DNA of 64,000 nt from Bacteroidota bacterium (GCA_023386585.1 JAEWJM010000003.1:124001-188000); one strand, 5' to 3'; positions 49,216 through 57,985 are shown, counted from the first letter of the stretch. The notes: generated by a model not told the origin, from the sequence alone. Made by a program: numbers and translations.

Positions 49216-49710
49216 ATGGCTACCCAAAACAAGAACCTTTCTAATTACGATAAAAACACGATCCCAAACGCGAAGCAATTCCGGTTTGGGATCGTTGTTT
49301 CTGAGTGGAACGATGCAATTACAAACGGACTCTATTCCGGTGCTGAAGTTGCCCTGCTTGACTGCGGCGCACTGCCGGAAAACATTGTGCGATGGAATGT
49401 TCCCGGAAGCTTTGAACTGGTTTATGGAGCCAAGAAAATGATCGAAACACAAAAAGTCGATGTCGTTATTGTCATTGGCTGTGTGATCAAAGGCGAAACC
49501 ATGCATTTTGAGTTCGTCTGCGAAGGCGTGACGCAAGGAATAAAAGATCTTAATGTCACAAGTGATGTTCCGGTCATTTTTTGCCTGCTCACCGATAACA
49601 ACCAACAGCAATCGATCGATCGCAGCGGCGGCATCCACGGCAACAAAGGAATCGAGGCCGCAATTGCCGCGATCAAAATGGCGGAACTCCGCCGGACGTC
49701 CAAATATTGA
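49216..49710 (+). CDS. ribH: 6,7-dimethyl-8-ribityllumazine synthase
   Basis: The 164-residue enzyme performs the penultimate step of riboflavin synthesis. Motifs: RFGIVVSEWNDAITNGL, the VPGSFELVYGAKKM loop, GCVIKGETMHFEFVCEGVTQGI with the catalytic His, and LTDNNQQQSIDRSGG. It is probably icosahedral or decameric. It stands apart from other rib genes. Ten bases after the stop lies folded element A. Confidence 0.96.
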   Translation: MATQNKNLSNYDKNTIPNAKQFRFGIVVSEWNDAITNGLYSGAEVALLDCGALPENIVRWNVPGSFELVYGAKKMIETQKVDVVIVIGCVIKGETMHFEFVCEGVTQGIKDLNVTSDVPVIFCLLTDNNQQQSIDRSGGIHGNKGIEAAIAAIKMAELRRTSKY

Positions 49711-49718
49711 TTTTTTTT

Positions 49719-49777
49719 GGCGTTGCCTTCGGCCGGGCTGTACGCCGCACGCGGTGCGCTGCTTCCATCCCTAACGC
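49719..49777 (+). repeat. Folded intergenic element (copy A)
   Basis: The 59-bp element starts GGCGTTGCCTTCGGCCGGGC and ends with GCTGCTTCCATCC then CTAACGC. The outer arms GCGTT / AACGC can pair. Inside, GCC-TTC-GGC, GGG / CCC and CCGC-AC-GCGG give further stems, so a multi-branched fold is likely. It is preceded by a T-run (49711-49718). Copy C at 39427-39486 is similar, and part of copy B at 59763-59842 is shared (GCTGCTTCYATCC). Confidence 0.65.
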
Positions 49778-49876
49778 AGTTTGCAGGTAAATCGTGAGTT
49801 TGCAATCGAATTCGCGCCGTGCTAAAGGCGATATTACTGTGTAAAACTTTCTGATTTCGCGGTTTATTACTCCCGT

Positions 49877-49903
49877 TACCTTTGCAATAATTGTGTAACT
49901 TTG
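49877..49903 (+). promoter_or_regulatory. Two -7 elements in tandem before mutL (TACCTTTG, TAACTTTG)
   Basis: Exact TAnnTTTG matches at 49877-49884 and 49896-49903 lie 40 and 21 bp upstream of the mutL start chosen at 49925. Confidence 0.5.
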
Positions 49904-49924
49904 GATGTCAATCAAAAATCGCTG

Positions 49925-51796
49925 ATGTCGAGCATAATCCAGTTACTTCCAGACCATGTCGCTAACCAGATTGCGGCCGGAGAGGTCGTCCAGCGGCCTG
50001 CATCCGTCGTTAAGGAACTTCTGGAAAACGCCGTTGACGCACGCGCGACCGACATCAAACTGATTGTAAAAGACGCCGGAAAAACCCTTGTACAGGTTAT
50101 CGATAACGGCATCGGGATGAGTGTCACCGACGCACGCCTTTGCTTTGAGCGGCATGCAACTTCCAAAATCAGGCAGGCTGAAGATTTATTTTCGCTTCAC
50201 ACCAAAGGATTCCGCGGTGAAGCACTGGCTTCAATTGCAGCAATTGCGCATGTTGAATTGAAAACGCGGCAGGAACAGGAAGAACTCGGCCATCACATCA
50301 TCATTGAAGGCGGAAAATTCGTTGCGCAGGACGTCGCGGTCGTTCCGAAAGGAACATCTTTTTCGGTAAAAAACCTGTTTTTCAATATTCCGGCGAGACG
50401 TAATTTTCTAAAGTCGGAAGTAGTTGAGCTTCGTCATATCAACGATGAGTTTCAACGGGTTGCCCTCGCACATCCCTCGGTACATTTCACTTTATACCAT
50501 AACGGAAGCGAGATGTTCAACCTTCCCTCATCAAATCTGCGCCAGCGGATTGTCAATATGTTCTCAGGCCGGACCAACGAAAAGCTGGTTCCCGTGAGCG
50601 AGGAAACCGAAATTGTCAAGCTTGGCGGATTCGTAACCAAGCCGGAATTTTCCAAAAAGAACCGCACCGAACAGTTTTTTTTTGTCAACAACCGCTATAT
50701 CAAAAGCGGCTATCTGCACCACGCAGTAATGTCAGCTTACGAAGGACTGCTGCGCGACGGTTGTCAGCCCGGTTATTTTGTCTATCTCGAAGTTCCGCCG
50801 AACACGATCGACATCAACATCCATCCCACAAAAACCGAGATAAAATTTGACGACGAACACGCGCTGTACGCCATTTTGAGATCAGCGGTAAAACACAGCC
50901 TCGGCCAGTTCAATGTTGCGCCGGTACTCGATTTTGACCGCGATTCGAATCTTGACACGCCCTACAGTTACCGCAATCAGGAAGCCTCGGTACCGACGAT
51001 TCAGGTCAATGGCAATTTCAATCCTTTTGCAGACGAAATTCCACAGCGAACGCATTCCGGCGACAGCTATCGCCGAAAGCCGGAAACTGCCTCGTGGGAA
51101 AGTCTTTATGTTGGCCTGAAGCACGATTCCGATCCGATTTATGACGGCGACTTGCAGCAGTTCGATTCAGCCCGTTTTGAACCGGAAGCGGTTACGTCGT
51201 CGCTTTTTGATGACCAGGACGATTCGTTGTCGCCACACAAAACCTATCAGATACACAAAAAATATATTGTCAGCCCCATAAAATCCGGGATGGTAATCAT
51301 CGATCAGCAGCGTGCGCATCAACGCGTACTTTACGAAGGATTTCTGTCGAGCATGACCGTGCACCAGGCTTCGAGCCAGCAGTTGCTTTTCCCGTTGAAT
51401 CTGTATTTTTCGACTGCAGAAATGGAAATGATCAACGAGCTGAAACCTGCGCTGGCAAACACCGGATTTGTTTTTGACGGCACCGAAACCGATCACATCG
51501 TTATTTCGGGCGTACCGGTGAACGTTAGTGAAAGCGAAGTTTCCATCGTGATCGAGCAACTACTCGGTGACCTGCACGACAATATTCCCGGAAGCAGCTT
51601 CAGCCAGAATGATACGATCGCGAAATCGATGGCGAAAAGCCTCGCTGTTAAAACCGGCACATTTCTTTCCGAAAGGGAACAGGAAAACCTGGTCAACGGA
51701 CTCTTCGCTTGCAAGGAACCTGATGTTTCGCCATTCCGAAAGCCGACATTCATAACCTTACGTGTCGAAGACCTCGATAAAAAATTTGCATTATGA
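49925..51796 (+). CDS. mutL: DNA mismatch repair protein MutL
   Basis: The 623-residue protein starts at ATG 49925 (MSSIIQLLPDHV; the ORF extension to 49901 overlaps the promoter). The GHKL ATPase domain is intact: QIAAGEVVQRPASVVKELLE, DNGIGM, HATSKI and TKGFRGEALASIAAI. A Ser/Asp-rich linker (about 345-430) separates the C-terminal dimerisation domain. There the expected endonuclease metal motifs are altered: DQQRAHQRVLYE replaces DQHA-x2-E-x4-E, and SPFRKP replaces the usual CP-N/H-GRP. It likely keeps MutS-coupling functions, but nicking may be lost. The stop overlaps the first rhomboid start (ATGATG). Confidence 0.93.
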   Translation: MSSIIQLLPDHVANQIAAGEVVQRPASVVKELLENAVDARATDIKLIVKDAGKTLVQVIDNGIGMSVTDARLCFERHATSKIRQAEDLFSLHTKGFRGEALASIAAIAHVELKTRQEQEELGHHIIIEGGKFVAQDVAVVPKGTSFSVKNLFFNIPARRNFLKSEVVELRHINDEFQRVALAHPSVHFTLYHNGSEMFNLPSSNLRQRIVNMFSGRTNEKLVPVSEETEIVKLGGFVTKPEFSKKNRTEQFFFVNNRYIKSGYLHHAVMSAYEGLLRDGCQPGYFVYLEVPPNTIDINIHPTKTEIKFDDEHALYAILRSAVKHSLGQFNVAPVLDFDRDSNLDTPYSYRNQEASVPTIQVNGNFNPFADEIPQRTHSGDSYRRKPETASWESLYVGLKHDSDPIYDGDLQQFDSARFEPEAVTSSLFDDQDDSLSPHKTYQIHKKYIVSPIKSGMVIIDQQRAHQRVLYEGFLSSMTVHQASSQQLLFPLNLYFSTAEMEMINELKPALANTGFVFDGTETDHIVISGVPVNVSESEVSIVIEQLLGDLHDNIPGSSFSQNDTIAKSMAKSLAVKTGTFLSEREQENLVNGLFACKEPDVSPFRKPTFITLRVEDLDKKFAL

Positions 51797-52542
51797 TGAA
51801 TATCACGCCCACGGTCAAGCAACTGCTGATAATCAATATTATTTTTTTCATAGGAACGCTGATGGTTGGCGATCCGGCTTATAAAATCCTTTCGCTTTAC
51901 TATTTTGAAAATCCGGATTTTCGCGCGTGGCAGCCCATTACGCACATGTTTATGCATGGCAATCTGATGCACATCCTTTTTAACATGTTTGCGCTTTTTT
52001 CATTTGGTTCCGCGCTTGAGCATTTCTGGGGTGGAAAGAAATTCCTGTTTTTCTATATTTCGTGCGGGCTCGGTGCGGCATTGCTTCATACCGGGGTTAA
52101 TTATTTCTTTTTTCATCACGGACTTGACATTTTAGCGGAGCAGGGTGTTCCAAAGGCCGATGTTTTGGCTGCACTTGCACAAGGTAAATACGATCCAAGA
52201 TGGCAGGAAATGCTGAGCGATTCAGGCTTTAACGAATTTATTAGCGCGTATTTAGCGCCTGCCGTTGGCGCATCGGGTGCGATTTACGGATTGTTGGTTG
52301 CATTTGCCTTTATGTTCCCAAATGCCGAGCTTTTGCTGATGTTTATTCCGGTTCCTGTGAAAGCAAAGTATTTTGTTCCAGGATTGCTGCTGATCGATCT
52401 GTTCCTCGGAGTTTCGGGACGGTCAATCTTCGGCGGCGGAAGCGGAATCGCCCATTTTGCGCACATTGGCGGTGCAATCATCGGGTTTTTGATGATGTGG
52501 TACTGGAGAAACAACCGGTTCGACAAAAACAGGTGGAATTAA
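51793..52542 (+). CDS. Rhomboid-family intramembrane serine protease (first of two)
   Basis: This 249-residue polytopic membrane protein with about six transmembrane helices has family motifs HMFMHGNLMHILFNMFALFSFG (helix 2, with Asn-containing oxyanion region), catalytic GASGAIYGLL (Ser near 155) and His in GIAHFAHIGGAIIGF near the C-terminus. All catalytic residues are present, so it should cleave transmembrane substrates. A soluble loop of about 45 residues (LDILAEQGVPKADVLAALAQG) sits between helices 3 and 4. Its ATG overlaps mutL's stop by 4 bp. Confidence 0.92.
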   Translation: MMNITPTVKQLLIINIIFFIGTLMVGDPAYKILSLYYFENPDFRAWQPITHMFMHGNLMHILFNMFALFSFGSALEHFWGGKKFLFFYISCGLGAALLHTGVNYFFFHHGLDILAEQGVPKADVLAALAQGKYDPRWQEMLSDSGFNEFISAYLAPAVGASGAIYGLLVAFAFMFPNAELLLMFIPVPVKAKYFVPGLLLIDLFLGVSGRSIFGGGSGIAHFAHIGGAIIGFLMMWYWRNNRFDKNRWN

Positions 52543-52552
52543 ATTATTGTTT

Positions 52553-53437
52553 ATGAGCATTCTGGAGGATCTAAAACTTCACTTCCGCGCGGGCGACATT
52601 ACAACAAAACTCATTTTTTGGAATGTAGTCCTCTTTGTCGTTCCCAATGTAGTCGAAGCGATTTCCCGCCTTTTCGGAAATACCTCCAGTTATCTTTTTT
52701 ATGTCAGCCTATCATCAGTGCCATCCGAGCTTTTCTGGAAACCTTGGTCGATCGTTAGCTATAGCTTTTTCCATGCCGGCATCTGGCATATCGTTTTCAA
52801 CATGCTGATGCTGAATTTTGCCGGGCGGCTTTTTCTGACCTTTTTTCCACAAAAACAATTGCTTGGATTGTACATCGCGGGCGGCGTGTTCGCAGGATTC
52901 CTGTACATTTTAGGTTATATGTTTTTTCCGGCACTGGTCAACATTAACGCTTCGCTCGTTGGCGCTTCGGCATCAATAATGGCAATCCTATTCGCCACTG
53001 TCGCTTATTCGCCATTGATGGAAATCCGGCTGCTATTGATCGGAAACGTGAAACTGTGGCATGTTGCGCTTGCACTGATCGTCATCGATTTAATCCAACT
53101 TCCTGCAGAAAATACGGGCGGACACATGGCACATCTTGGCGGTGCATTTTTTGGCTATATTTACATCATTCAGCTTAAGGCAGGACGCGACATCGTATCG
53201 TGGATAGCGCATATTCCGGAAAGTATTTCATTGCTTTTCAGCGGAAAAAAGAAAGCCAAAATGACTAAAGTACACCGCAATTACACCGTTCGCCAGCAGA
53301 AAACCACATCCCGGATTGTTACAAAAGATAAGGCGCAACAACAAATAGATGAAATCCTGGATAAGATCAGCAAATCAGGATACGATAGCCTGACCAAGGA
53401 AGAAAAGGAATTTTTGTTCAGGGCAGGGAAACAATAG
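52553..53437 (+). CDS. Rhomboid-family intramembrane serine protease (second of two)
   Basis: The 294-residue membrane protein has about six transmembrane helices. Its catalytic Ser region reads VGASASIMAILF (GASA rather than the usual GASG) and the His region is GGHMAHLGGAFFGY. The N-terminal segment (LEDLKLHFRAGDITTKLIFWN) and a C-terminal cytoplasmic tail of about 75 residues (KKKAKMTKVHRNYTVRQQK, ending in ISKSGYDSLTKEEKEFLF) distinguish it from the first copy. The tail resembles the DUF6576/rhomboid C-terminal element of Bacteroidetes. It lies 10 bp after the first rhomboid gene; ATG 52553 is used (an upstream TTG is rejected). Confidence 0.9.
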   Translation: MSILEDLKLHFRAGDITTKLIFWNVVLFVVPNVVEAISRLFGNTSSYLFYVSLSSVPSELFWKPWSIVSYSFFHAGIWHIVFNMLMLNFAGRLFLTFFPQKQLLGLYIAGGVFAGFLYILGYMFFPALVNINASLVGASASIMAILFATVAYSPLMEIRLLLIGNVKLWHVALALIVIDLIQLPAENTGGHMAHLGGAFFGYIYIIQLKAGRDIVSWIAHIPESISLLFSGKKKAKMTKVHRNYTVRQQKTTSRIVTKDKAQQQIDEILDKISKSGYDSLTKEEKEFLFRAGKQ

Positions 53438-53443
53438 CAACGC

Positions 53444-54490
53444 ATGAAACGACTTTCATGGTTCAATAAAATAATGTTCTTCTTCAATATAGTCCTTGCT
53501 GTATTGACCTTTATCGCGTATGTGTTGCCGTTTCTTGCGCCGAAAATCTTCCCGTTTCTGTCGGTTCTAACTTTGGTGCTCCCGCTTTTCCTGATCCTGA
53601 ATTCGATTTTTGTAGTCTATTGGGCGCTGCAGCTCAAGCGTCAGGTGATTCTTTCAGCGCTTTTATTGCTGATGGGAATCACTTTCATCAACAAATTTTA
53701 CAAATTTTCGTCGACAAACCTGCCGGAACAGGAAGGTGATTTCCGGGTGATGAGTTACAACGTGAGGTTGTTCAATCTCTTTAAATGGATTCCACGGGAG
53801 GACGTTCCGGAAACCATCCGCAAGTTCATCAACGAGCAGAACCCTGACATCCTTTGTCTCCAGGAATTTTCATACGCGGCGAATATTGACCTTAAGGCCT
53901 ACAAGCACAAGTTCATTTTGATGCAGGGCAATAAAATCAAGACCGGCCAGGGGATTTTTTCGAAGTTTCCCATAATCAATAAAGGCAACCTCGACCTTCC
54001 AAATTCAAATAACAATGTGGTTTATGCCGATATCAAGATCGGAATTGACACGATCCGGGTGTATAGCATTCACCTGCAATCGATCCGAATAACTCCCGAT
54101 GTTGATGAGATCAGCAATGATATCAACGGAATCGACCAAAAACGTTCGCAGGTAATGTTCCGGCGTATCAGCAGCGCTTTCCGGGCGCAGCAGCAGCAGG
54201 CGGAAATCATCAAAAAACACAAGAAGGATTGCCCGTACCCGATTATAATATGCGGAGATATGAACAACAGCGCGTTTTCGTACGTTTATCGCAATATCAA
54301 AGGCAAGCTGAACGACACTTTTGAAGAAGGTGGAAACGGCTTCGGACAAACCTACCATTTCAGGTATTATCCCGCACGAATCGACTACATATTTTCTGAT
54401 CCCAAAATGGTTGTCAAGGATTTCCGAAACTTCCCGGAATTCAGTAATTCCGATCACTATCCGATAATGACGCGACTTTCAATGAAGTGA
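53444..54490 (+). CDS. Membrane-anchored endonuclease/exonuclease/phosphatase family protein
   Basis: The 348-residue protein has three N-terminal membrane helices (about 10-95) followed by an EEP catalytic domain: VMSYNVRLFN, CLQEFSY with the metal-binding Glu, IICGDMNNSAFSYVY with catalytic Asp and Asn, and IDYIFSD with SDHYPI at the end. The catalytic set is complete, so phosphodiesterase or phosphatase activity on nucleic acid, sugar or lipid is likely, with the active domain outside the cytoplasm or on the membrane face. It follows the rhomboids within 6 bp, so the operon probably is mutL-rhomboid-rhomboid-EEP. Confidence 0.92.
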   Translation: MKRLSWFNKIMFFFNIVLAVLTFIAYVLPFLAPKIFPFLSVLTLVLPLFLILNSIFVVYWALQLKRQVILSALLLLMGITFINKFYKFSSTNLPEQEGDFRVMSYNVRLFNLFKWIPREDVPETIRKFINEQNPDILCLQEFSYAANIDLKAYKHKFILMQGNKIKTGQGIFSKFPIINKGNLDLPNSNNNVVYADIKIGIDTIRVYSIHLQSIRITPDVDEISNDINGIDQKRSQVMFRRISSAFRAQQQQAEIIKKHKKDCPYPIIICGDMNNSAFSYVYRNIKGKLNDTFEEGGNGFGQTYHFRYYPARIDYIFSDPKMVVKDFRNFPEFSNSDHYPIMTRLSMK

Positions 54491-55102
54491 TTACAGCTTC
54501 TGACGGCGCAGGTAATCCGCTGCATGCCGACCTTCATTGAACAGCAAATCTAAAATGCTCAGGTTGTTCAGAAAGCCGAATTTATCGCCAAAAACCTGTG
54601 TATATTCTTCAAACTTGGCGGTGTCTTTCTTCCCGTTGGCAAGCTGTCGGAAGTCGGCAAAGTACGCCGCATCGTGGAAATATTCGGTCGTAGTGCTATA
54701 AACATTCGGGTTTCCGAGGCATTTCTGCACAATTGCAATTGCTTCCAGATTCAGGTCCATCAGAAACTCGAACCGCTTTTCGAAAACGGGAATAAACTCA
54801 TCTTCAAAATATTCGAAAAAAGGCGAGGAGCGATAAGCGGCTTCAAGCGACCGAAAGTGCAGCGTCTGCCACGGAAATGCGTTTTCGATTTTCACGTCGC
54901 GTGTCTTTTGGTGGCGTTCGCGGGTATGTTTGACCGGTACGTTCAACAGCTGGATTCCATTCGGACTATAGACGTACATCCGGTTCCGGTTGGTCTGCTT
55001 CTGGAAATTGTCATCCATCTCAAATGTGACCGTATCAGCCGCTGACATGGCAACAAAATGACTGATTGACGGGAAATAAGTTGGATGAATTAAAACGTCC
55101 AC
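54491..55102 (-). CDS. WbqC-like family protein
   Basis: This 203-residue soluble protein has the diagnostic N-terminus HPTYFPSISHFVAM and the block TFEMDDNFQKQTNRNRMYVYSPNG, then LLNVPVKHT. WbqC homologues are found in O-antigen and other surface polysaccharide loci, with unproven enzymatic role. In Bacteroidetes it is usually, as here, at the end of the parA-parB-DUF5683-dapB-lepB cluster, 28 bp after lepB. Its stop abuts the stop of the convergent EEP gene. Confidence 0.88.
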   Translation of the reverse strand: MDVLIHPTYFPSISHFVAMSAADTVTFEMDDNFQKQTNRNRMYVYSPNGIQLLNVPVKHTRERHQKTRDVKIENAFPWQTLHFRSLEAAYRSSPFFEYFEDEFIPVFEKRFEFLMDLNLEAIAIVQKCLGNPNVYSTTTEYFHDAAYFADFRQLANGKKDTAKFEEYTQVFGDKFGFLNNLSILDLLFNEGRHAADYLRRQKL

Positions 55103-55130
55103 AGTTGGTATTATTAATGAAGCTTTGCGA

Positions 55131-56687
55131 TTATTCCTTGGTTTCCCGTTTCTTTTTCTTCAGATAAAAATCGATTCCGAAATAGGCCACCAATGCAATA
55201 AGGAAAAATTTCAGATACGAAACCGGTTGGCCGTCGCCGCCGACCGTAGTGAAAAGCCGTTCCCAACGAATTTTTTTGAGTCCGCTTTCATGCGAATCAA
55301 GGCTCATCCAGATAAACACCGGTTTACCAACAATATGATTCTCCGGAACGTAGCCCCAGTAGCGGCTGTCCTCCGAGTTATGGCGGTTATCACCCATCAT
55401 CCAATAGTAGTTCTGGCGGAAAGTGTATGAATTTGCGATTTTCCCATTGATGCGAATCTCGTTTCCTGTGACTTTAAGATCGTTGCCTTCGTATTCGGTA
55501 ATAATGCGTTTGTAGAACGGAAGCGTTTTGGCATCTAGCACAACGGTTTTTCCTTCCTCGGGAATGTATATTGGGCCAAAGTTGTCGCGGTTCCATTGGT
55601 TGTTCGGGAATGTTCCGTATTCAGGGCCTTTCGCAATGTTACGCGTCACTGTTTTTATCCCGGGAACATTCTTGAGCCGTTCTGCATTTTCCATCGTCAG
55701 CGCCTTGATGATCAAAGTATCGCGGTTGACATCGGTATCGCGGAAACCCGCGCCGTCAGTGACTTTCATGTCGCGAAGAAGGTATTCGAAATCGATCGGC
55801 GTACTTTTATCGTACGTAATAGAATACGAAAATTGAGGCTTCGCCCTGTCAGGAAGAATGAGCTTCTTATTGTTGATGTAAATATCGCCGTCGCGGATCA
55901 GCAGCGAATCGCCGGGCGTTCCCACGCATCTTTTGACGTAATTCGATTTTTTGTCAATCGGCTTGTCAACCTTACGTCCGGAACGGTCAAAAAACTTATA
56001 AACGGTATCGACCGGCCAATTGAATACGACGATATCGTTGCGGTGGACTTTCTCCATTCCCGGAAAGCGGAAATAAGGAAGTTGCGGCCAGCGCGAATAC
56101 GATTTGTTATGCGTCAGCGGAAGCGTATCGTGTACCATCGGAGCGGCAATCGGCGTCATTGGCGTACGCGCTCCATAGTGGAATTTGCTTACGAACAGGA
56201 AATCGCCCACCAGCAACGATTTTTCGAGTGACGACGTCGGTATTGTAAACGGCTGCATGATGTAGGTGTGGACCAACGTTGCAACGATAATTGCGAACAA
56301 AAGCGAGCTGATGGTGTCACCGGACTTGCTTTTGGGCCTCAGGCTGCGGGTCGTAATGTGGTTGAGCGGTTGGGTGTAATTGACATAGTAGATGTAAAAT
56401 CCGAGTGTAACCACTCCCAACACGGTGTCGGTAGTCGTATTTTTTCCGAAGCTCCGTAATGTTTCAATCCATACGACCGGAAACATGATCAGGTTTACAA
56501 CCGGAACGAACAACAGGATCGTCCACCAGGCGGGCCTGCCTATGATTTTCATCAGGATGATCGCATTGTAAACCGGAACCGCAGCTTCCCAACGTTTACG
56601 ACCTGCTGCTTCGTAAAGCCTCCAGGTTCCGAGGAAATGGATTACCTGAACGATCAGGAAAAAAACAAACCATTGTGCTAATGTCAT
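55131..56687 (-). CDS. lepB: Signal peptidase I, expanded Bacteroidetes form
   Basis: The 518-residue inner-membrane peptidase removes signal peptides from exported proteins. It has three or so hydrophobic segments in residues 1-160. The catalytic Ser lies in the FTIPTSSLEKSLLVGDF region and the catalytic Lys in SNYVKRCVGTPGDSLLI. The C-terminal box is YWMMGDNRHNSEDSRYWG. Canonical LepB is about 250-320 residues. The extra length is partly the N-terminal membrane region and partly an insertion (about 310-420, between TPIDFEYLL and NEIRINGK) that separates the last two catalytic boxes. It follows dapB (48 bp) in the cluster with wbqC. Confidence 0.93.
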   Translation of the reverse strand: MTLAQWFVFFLIVQVIHFLGTWRLYEAAGRKRWEAAVPVYNAIILMKIIGRPAWWTILLFVPVVNLIMFPVVWIETLRSFGKNTTTDTVLGVVTLGFYIYYVNYTQPLNHITTRSLRPKSKSGDTISSLLFAIIVATLVHTYIMQPFTIPTSSLEKSLLVGDFLFVSKFHYGARTPMTPIAAPMVHDTLPLTHNKSYSRWPQLPYFRFPGMEKVHRNDIVVFNWPVDTVYKFFDRSGRKVDKPIDKKSNYVKRCVGTPGDSLLIRDGDIYINNKKLILPDRAKPQFSYSITYDKSTPIDFEYLLRDMKVTDGAGFRDTDVNRDTLIIKALTMENAERLKNVPGIKTVTRNIAKGPEYGTFPNNQWNRDNFGPIYIPEEGKTVVLDAKTLPFYKRIITEYEGNDLKVTGNEIRINGKIANSYTFRQNYYWMMGDNRHNSEDSRYWGYVPENHIVGKPVFIWMSLDSHESGLKKIRWERLFTTVGGDGQPVSYLKFFLIALVAYFGIDFYLKKKKRETKE

Positions 56688-56735
56688 ATTTAATGTTTTA
56701 AATCTTATGTCGGATGCCGGCTTGCTTCGTTACAA

Positions 56736-57437
56736 TCAGAGGCCAAGCACATCTTTCATTGTGAAAATTCCTTTTTTGCCAAAAAGCCATTCTGCCGCCA
56801 TTACTGCTCCAACGGCAAATCCCTCGCGGCTGTGGGCTGTGTGCGTTATTTCAATTGTGTCGATTTCGGAGCTGTAGGAAATTGTATGTGTCCCGGGAAC
56901 GTTTTCGACGCGTTGCGCTTCGATCGGAATTTCATCCGCCGCCGACGCCGCTCCGAGTGCCCAGCTTGAATAATCGGTGTTGTCGATGATGCCGCGTGCC
57001 AGTGTGATAGCGGTCCCGCTTGGGGCATCGAGTTTTTGCGTATGGTGGATTTCCGTTATAGCCGCTTTATATTGCGTAAAATTGCGCATTACTTTGGCAA
57101 GCTGTTCGTTCAACCCGAAAAAGATGTTCACGCCAAGGCTGAAATTCGATCCGTAAATAAAAGCGCCGCCTTTTTCTTCGCACATCGCTGTTACAACTTC
57201 ATAATCTTCAAGCCATCCCGTAGTTCCGGAAACCACCGGGATTCCTAGATTCAGGCAAGTTGTTATGTTGACTACTGCGGCCGCCGGAACGCTGAAATCA
57301 ATGGCAACATCGGCTGTTTCGAGTCCGTCGTACGGCGTCTCTGCCTTTTTCCGAAGCACAATTTCATGTCCGCGTTGCTGGGCAATCCGTTCGATCGCGT
57401 GGCCCATTTTCCCGTAACCAAGTAGTGCAATTTTCAT
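56736..57437 (-). CDS. dapB: 4-hydroxy-tetrahydrodipicolinate reductase
   Basis: The 233-residue enzyme of lysine/diaminopimelate synthesis has an NAD(P)-binding start (KIALLGYGKMGHAIE), substrate-binding EIHHTQKLDAPSGTAITLA with catalytic His and Lys, and C-terminal REGFAVGAVMAAEWL. The length is slightly short compared with the usual 240-270 because of compact loops. It overlaps the DUF5683 stop by one base (ATGA), so translation is coupled. Confidence 0.96.
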   Translation of the reverse strand: MKIALLGYGKMGHAIERIAQQRGHEIVLRKKAETPYDGLETADVAIDFSVPAAAVVNITTCLNLGIPVVSGTTGWLEDYEVVTAMCEEKGGAFIYGSNFSLGVNIFFGLNEQLAKVMRNFTQYKAAITEIHHTQKLDAPSGTAITLARGIIDNTDYSSWALGAASAADEIPIEAQRVENVPGTHTISYSSEIDTIEITHTAHSREGFAVGAVMAAEWLFGKKGIFTMKDVLGL

Positions 57438-57985
57438 CAGAAGCGGTAATTGAGGCTTACGCCGAGGTTAGGCTTGTAGTTGATTTCATTCTGGTAGATA
57501 TCCGGCGCCAGCGACAGTTTGTCGCTCACGTTGAATTGGATCAGGTGCGCATCGACATTCGCATCGACGATGTTCAAAATGTAAAATGCCGCCGTTATCA
57601 GCATCGAAAGGTCGCGGTTGCGCTGGTAAAAGCGTTGCGCCGCAATGAGCCGCGTATCATCGAGATATTGAAAATCGTCATCGTGATATCCGGCGAGCCT
57701 TCGTTTGTAGGCATCGCGATACCGACGGTATTTTGTGTTATTGTCCGAAAAAAAATAGAGGCTCACGCCCAAAGCGCCGTAAACGATCGGGATTTTCCAG
57801 TACTTTTTATTGTACGCTTGCCCAAGGCCGGGAAGAATGGCGGAGTAGAACGCTGCTTTCGCAGGTGCAAGTGGATTGATTTCGTCTGATTTCACAGTGT
57901 CTTTCACCACCAGAACGCTGGTTTCCTGCGCGTGAAACAGCACCGGCGTCAGCAGGAAAAGCAATATGTAAAACCATTTATTCAC
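57437..57985 (-). CDS. DUF5683-family protein
   Basis: This 182-residue protein of the DUF5683 family (YP-type surface proteins of Bacteroidetes) has a signal peptide (ILLFLLTPVLFHAQ), then KAAFYSAILPGLGQAYNKKYWKIPIVY, the family hallmark, with hydrophobic stretches that suggest one or two membrane spans (VYGALGVSLYFF, MLITAAFYILNIVDANVDAHL). The C-terminus NYKPNLGVSLNYRF looks like the last strand of an outer-membrane barrel. Function is unknown. It overlaps parB by 8 bp and dapB by one base, so it is embedded in the operon. Confidence 0.88.
   Translation of the reverse strand: MNKWFYILLFLLTPVLFHAQETSVLVVKDTVKSDEINPLAPAKAAFYSAILPGLGQAYNKKYWKIPIVYGALGVSLYFFSDNNTKYRRYRDAYKRRLAGYHDDDFQYLDDTRLIAAQRFYQRNRDLSMLITAAFYILNIVDANVDAHLIQFNVSDKLSLAPDIYQNEINYKPNLGVSLNYRF

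Noticed and set aside
49719..49777. tRNA gene because of the cloverleaf-like folding
   Set aside because: Too short (59 bp), no anticodon arm of 7-base loop type, no T-loop TTCRANY or CCA, and the copies differ in ways not compatible with tRNA.
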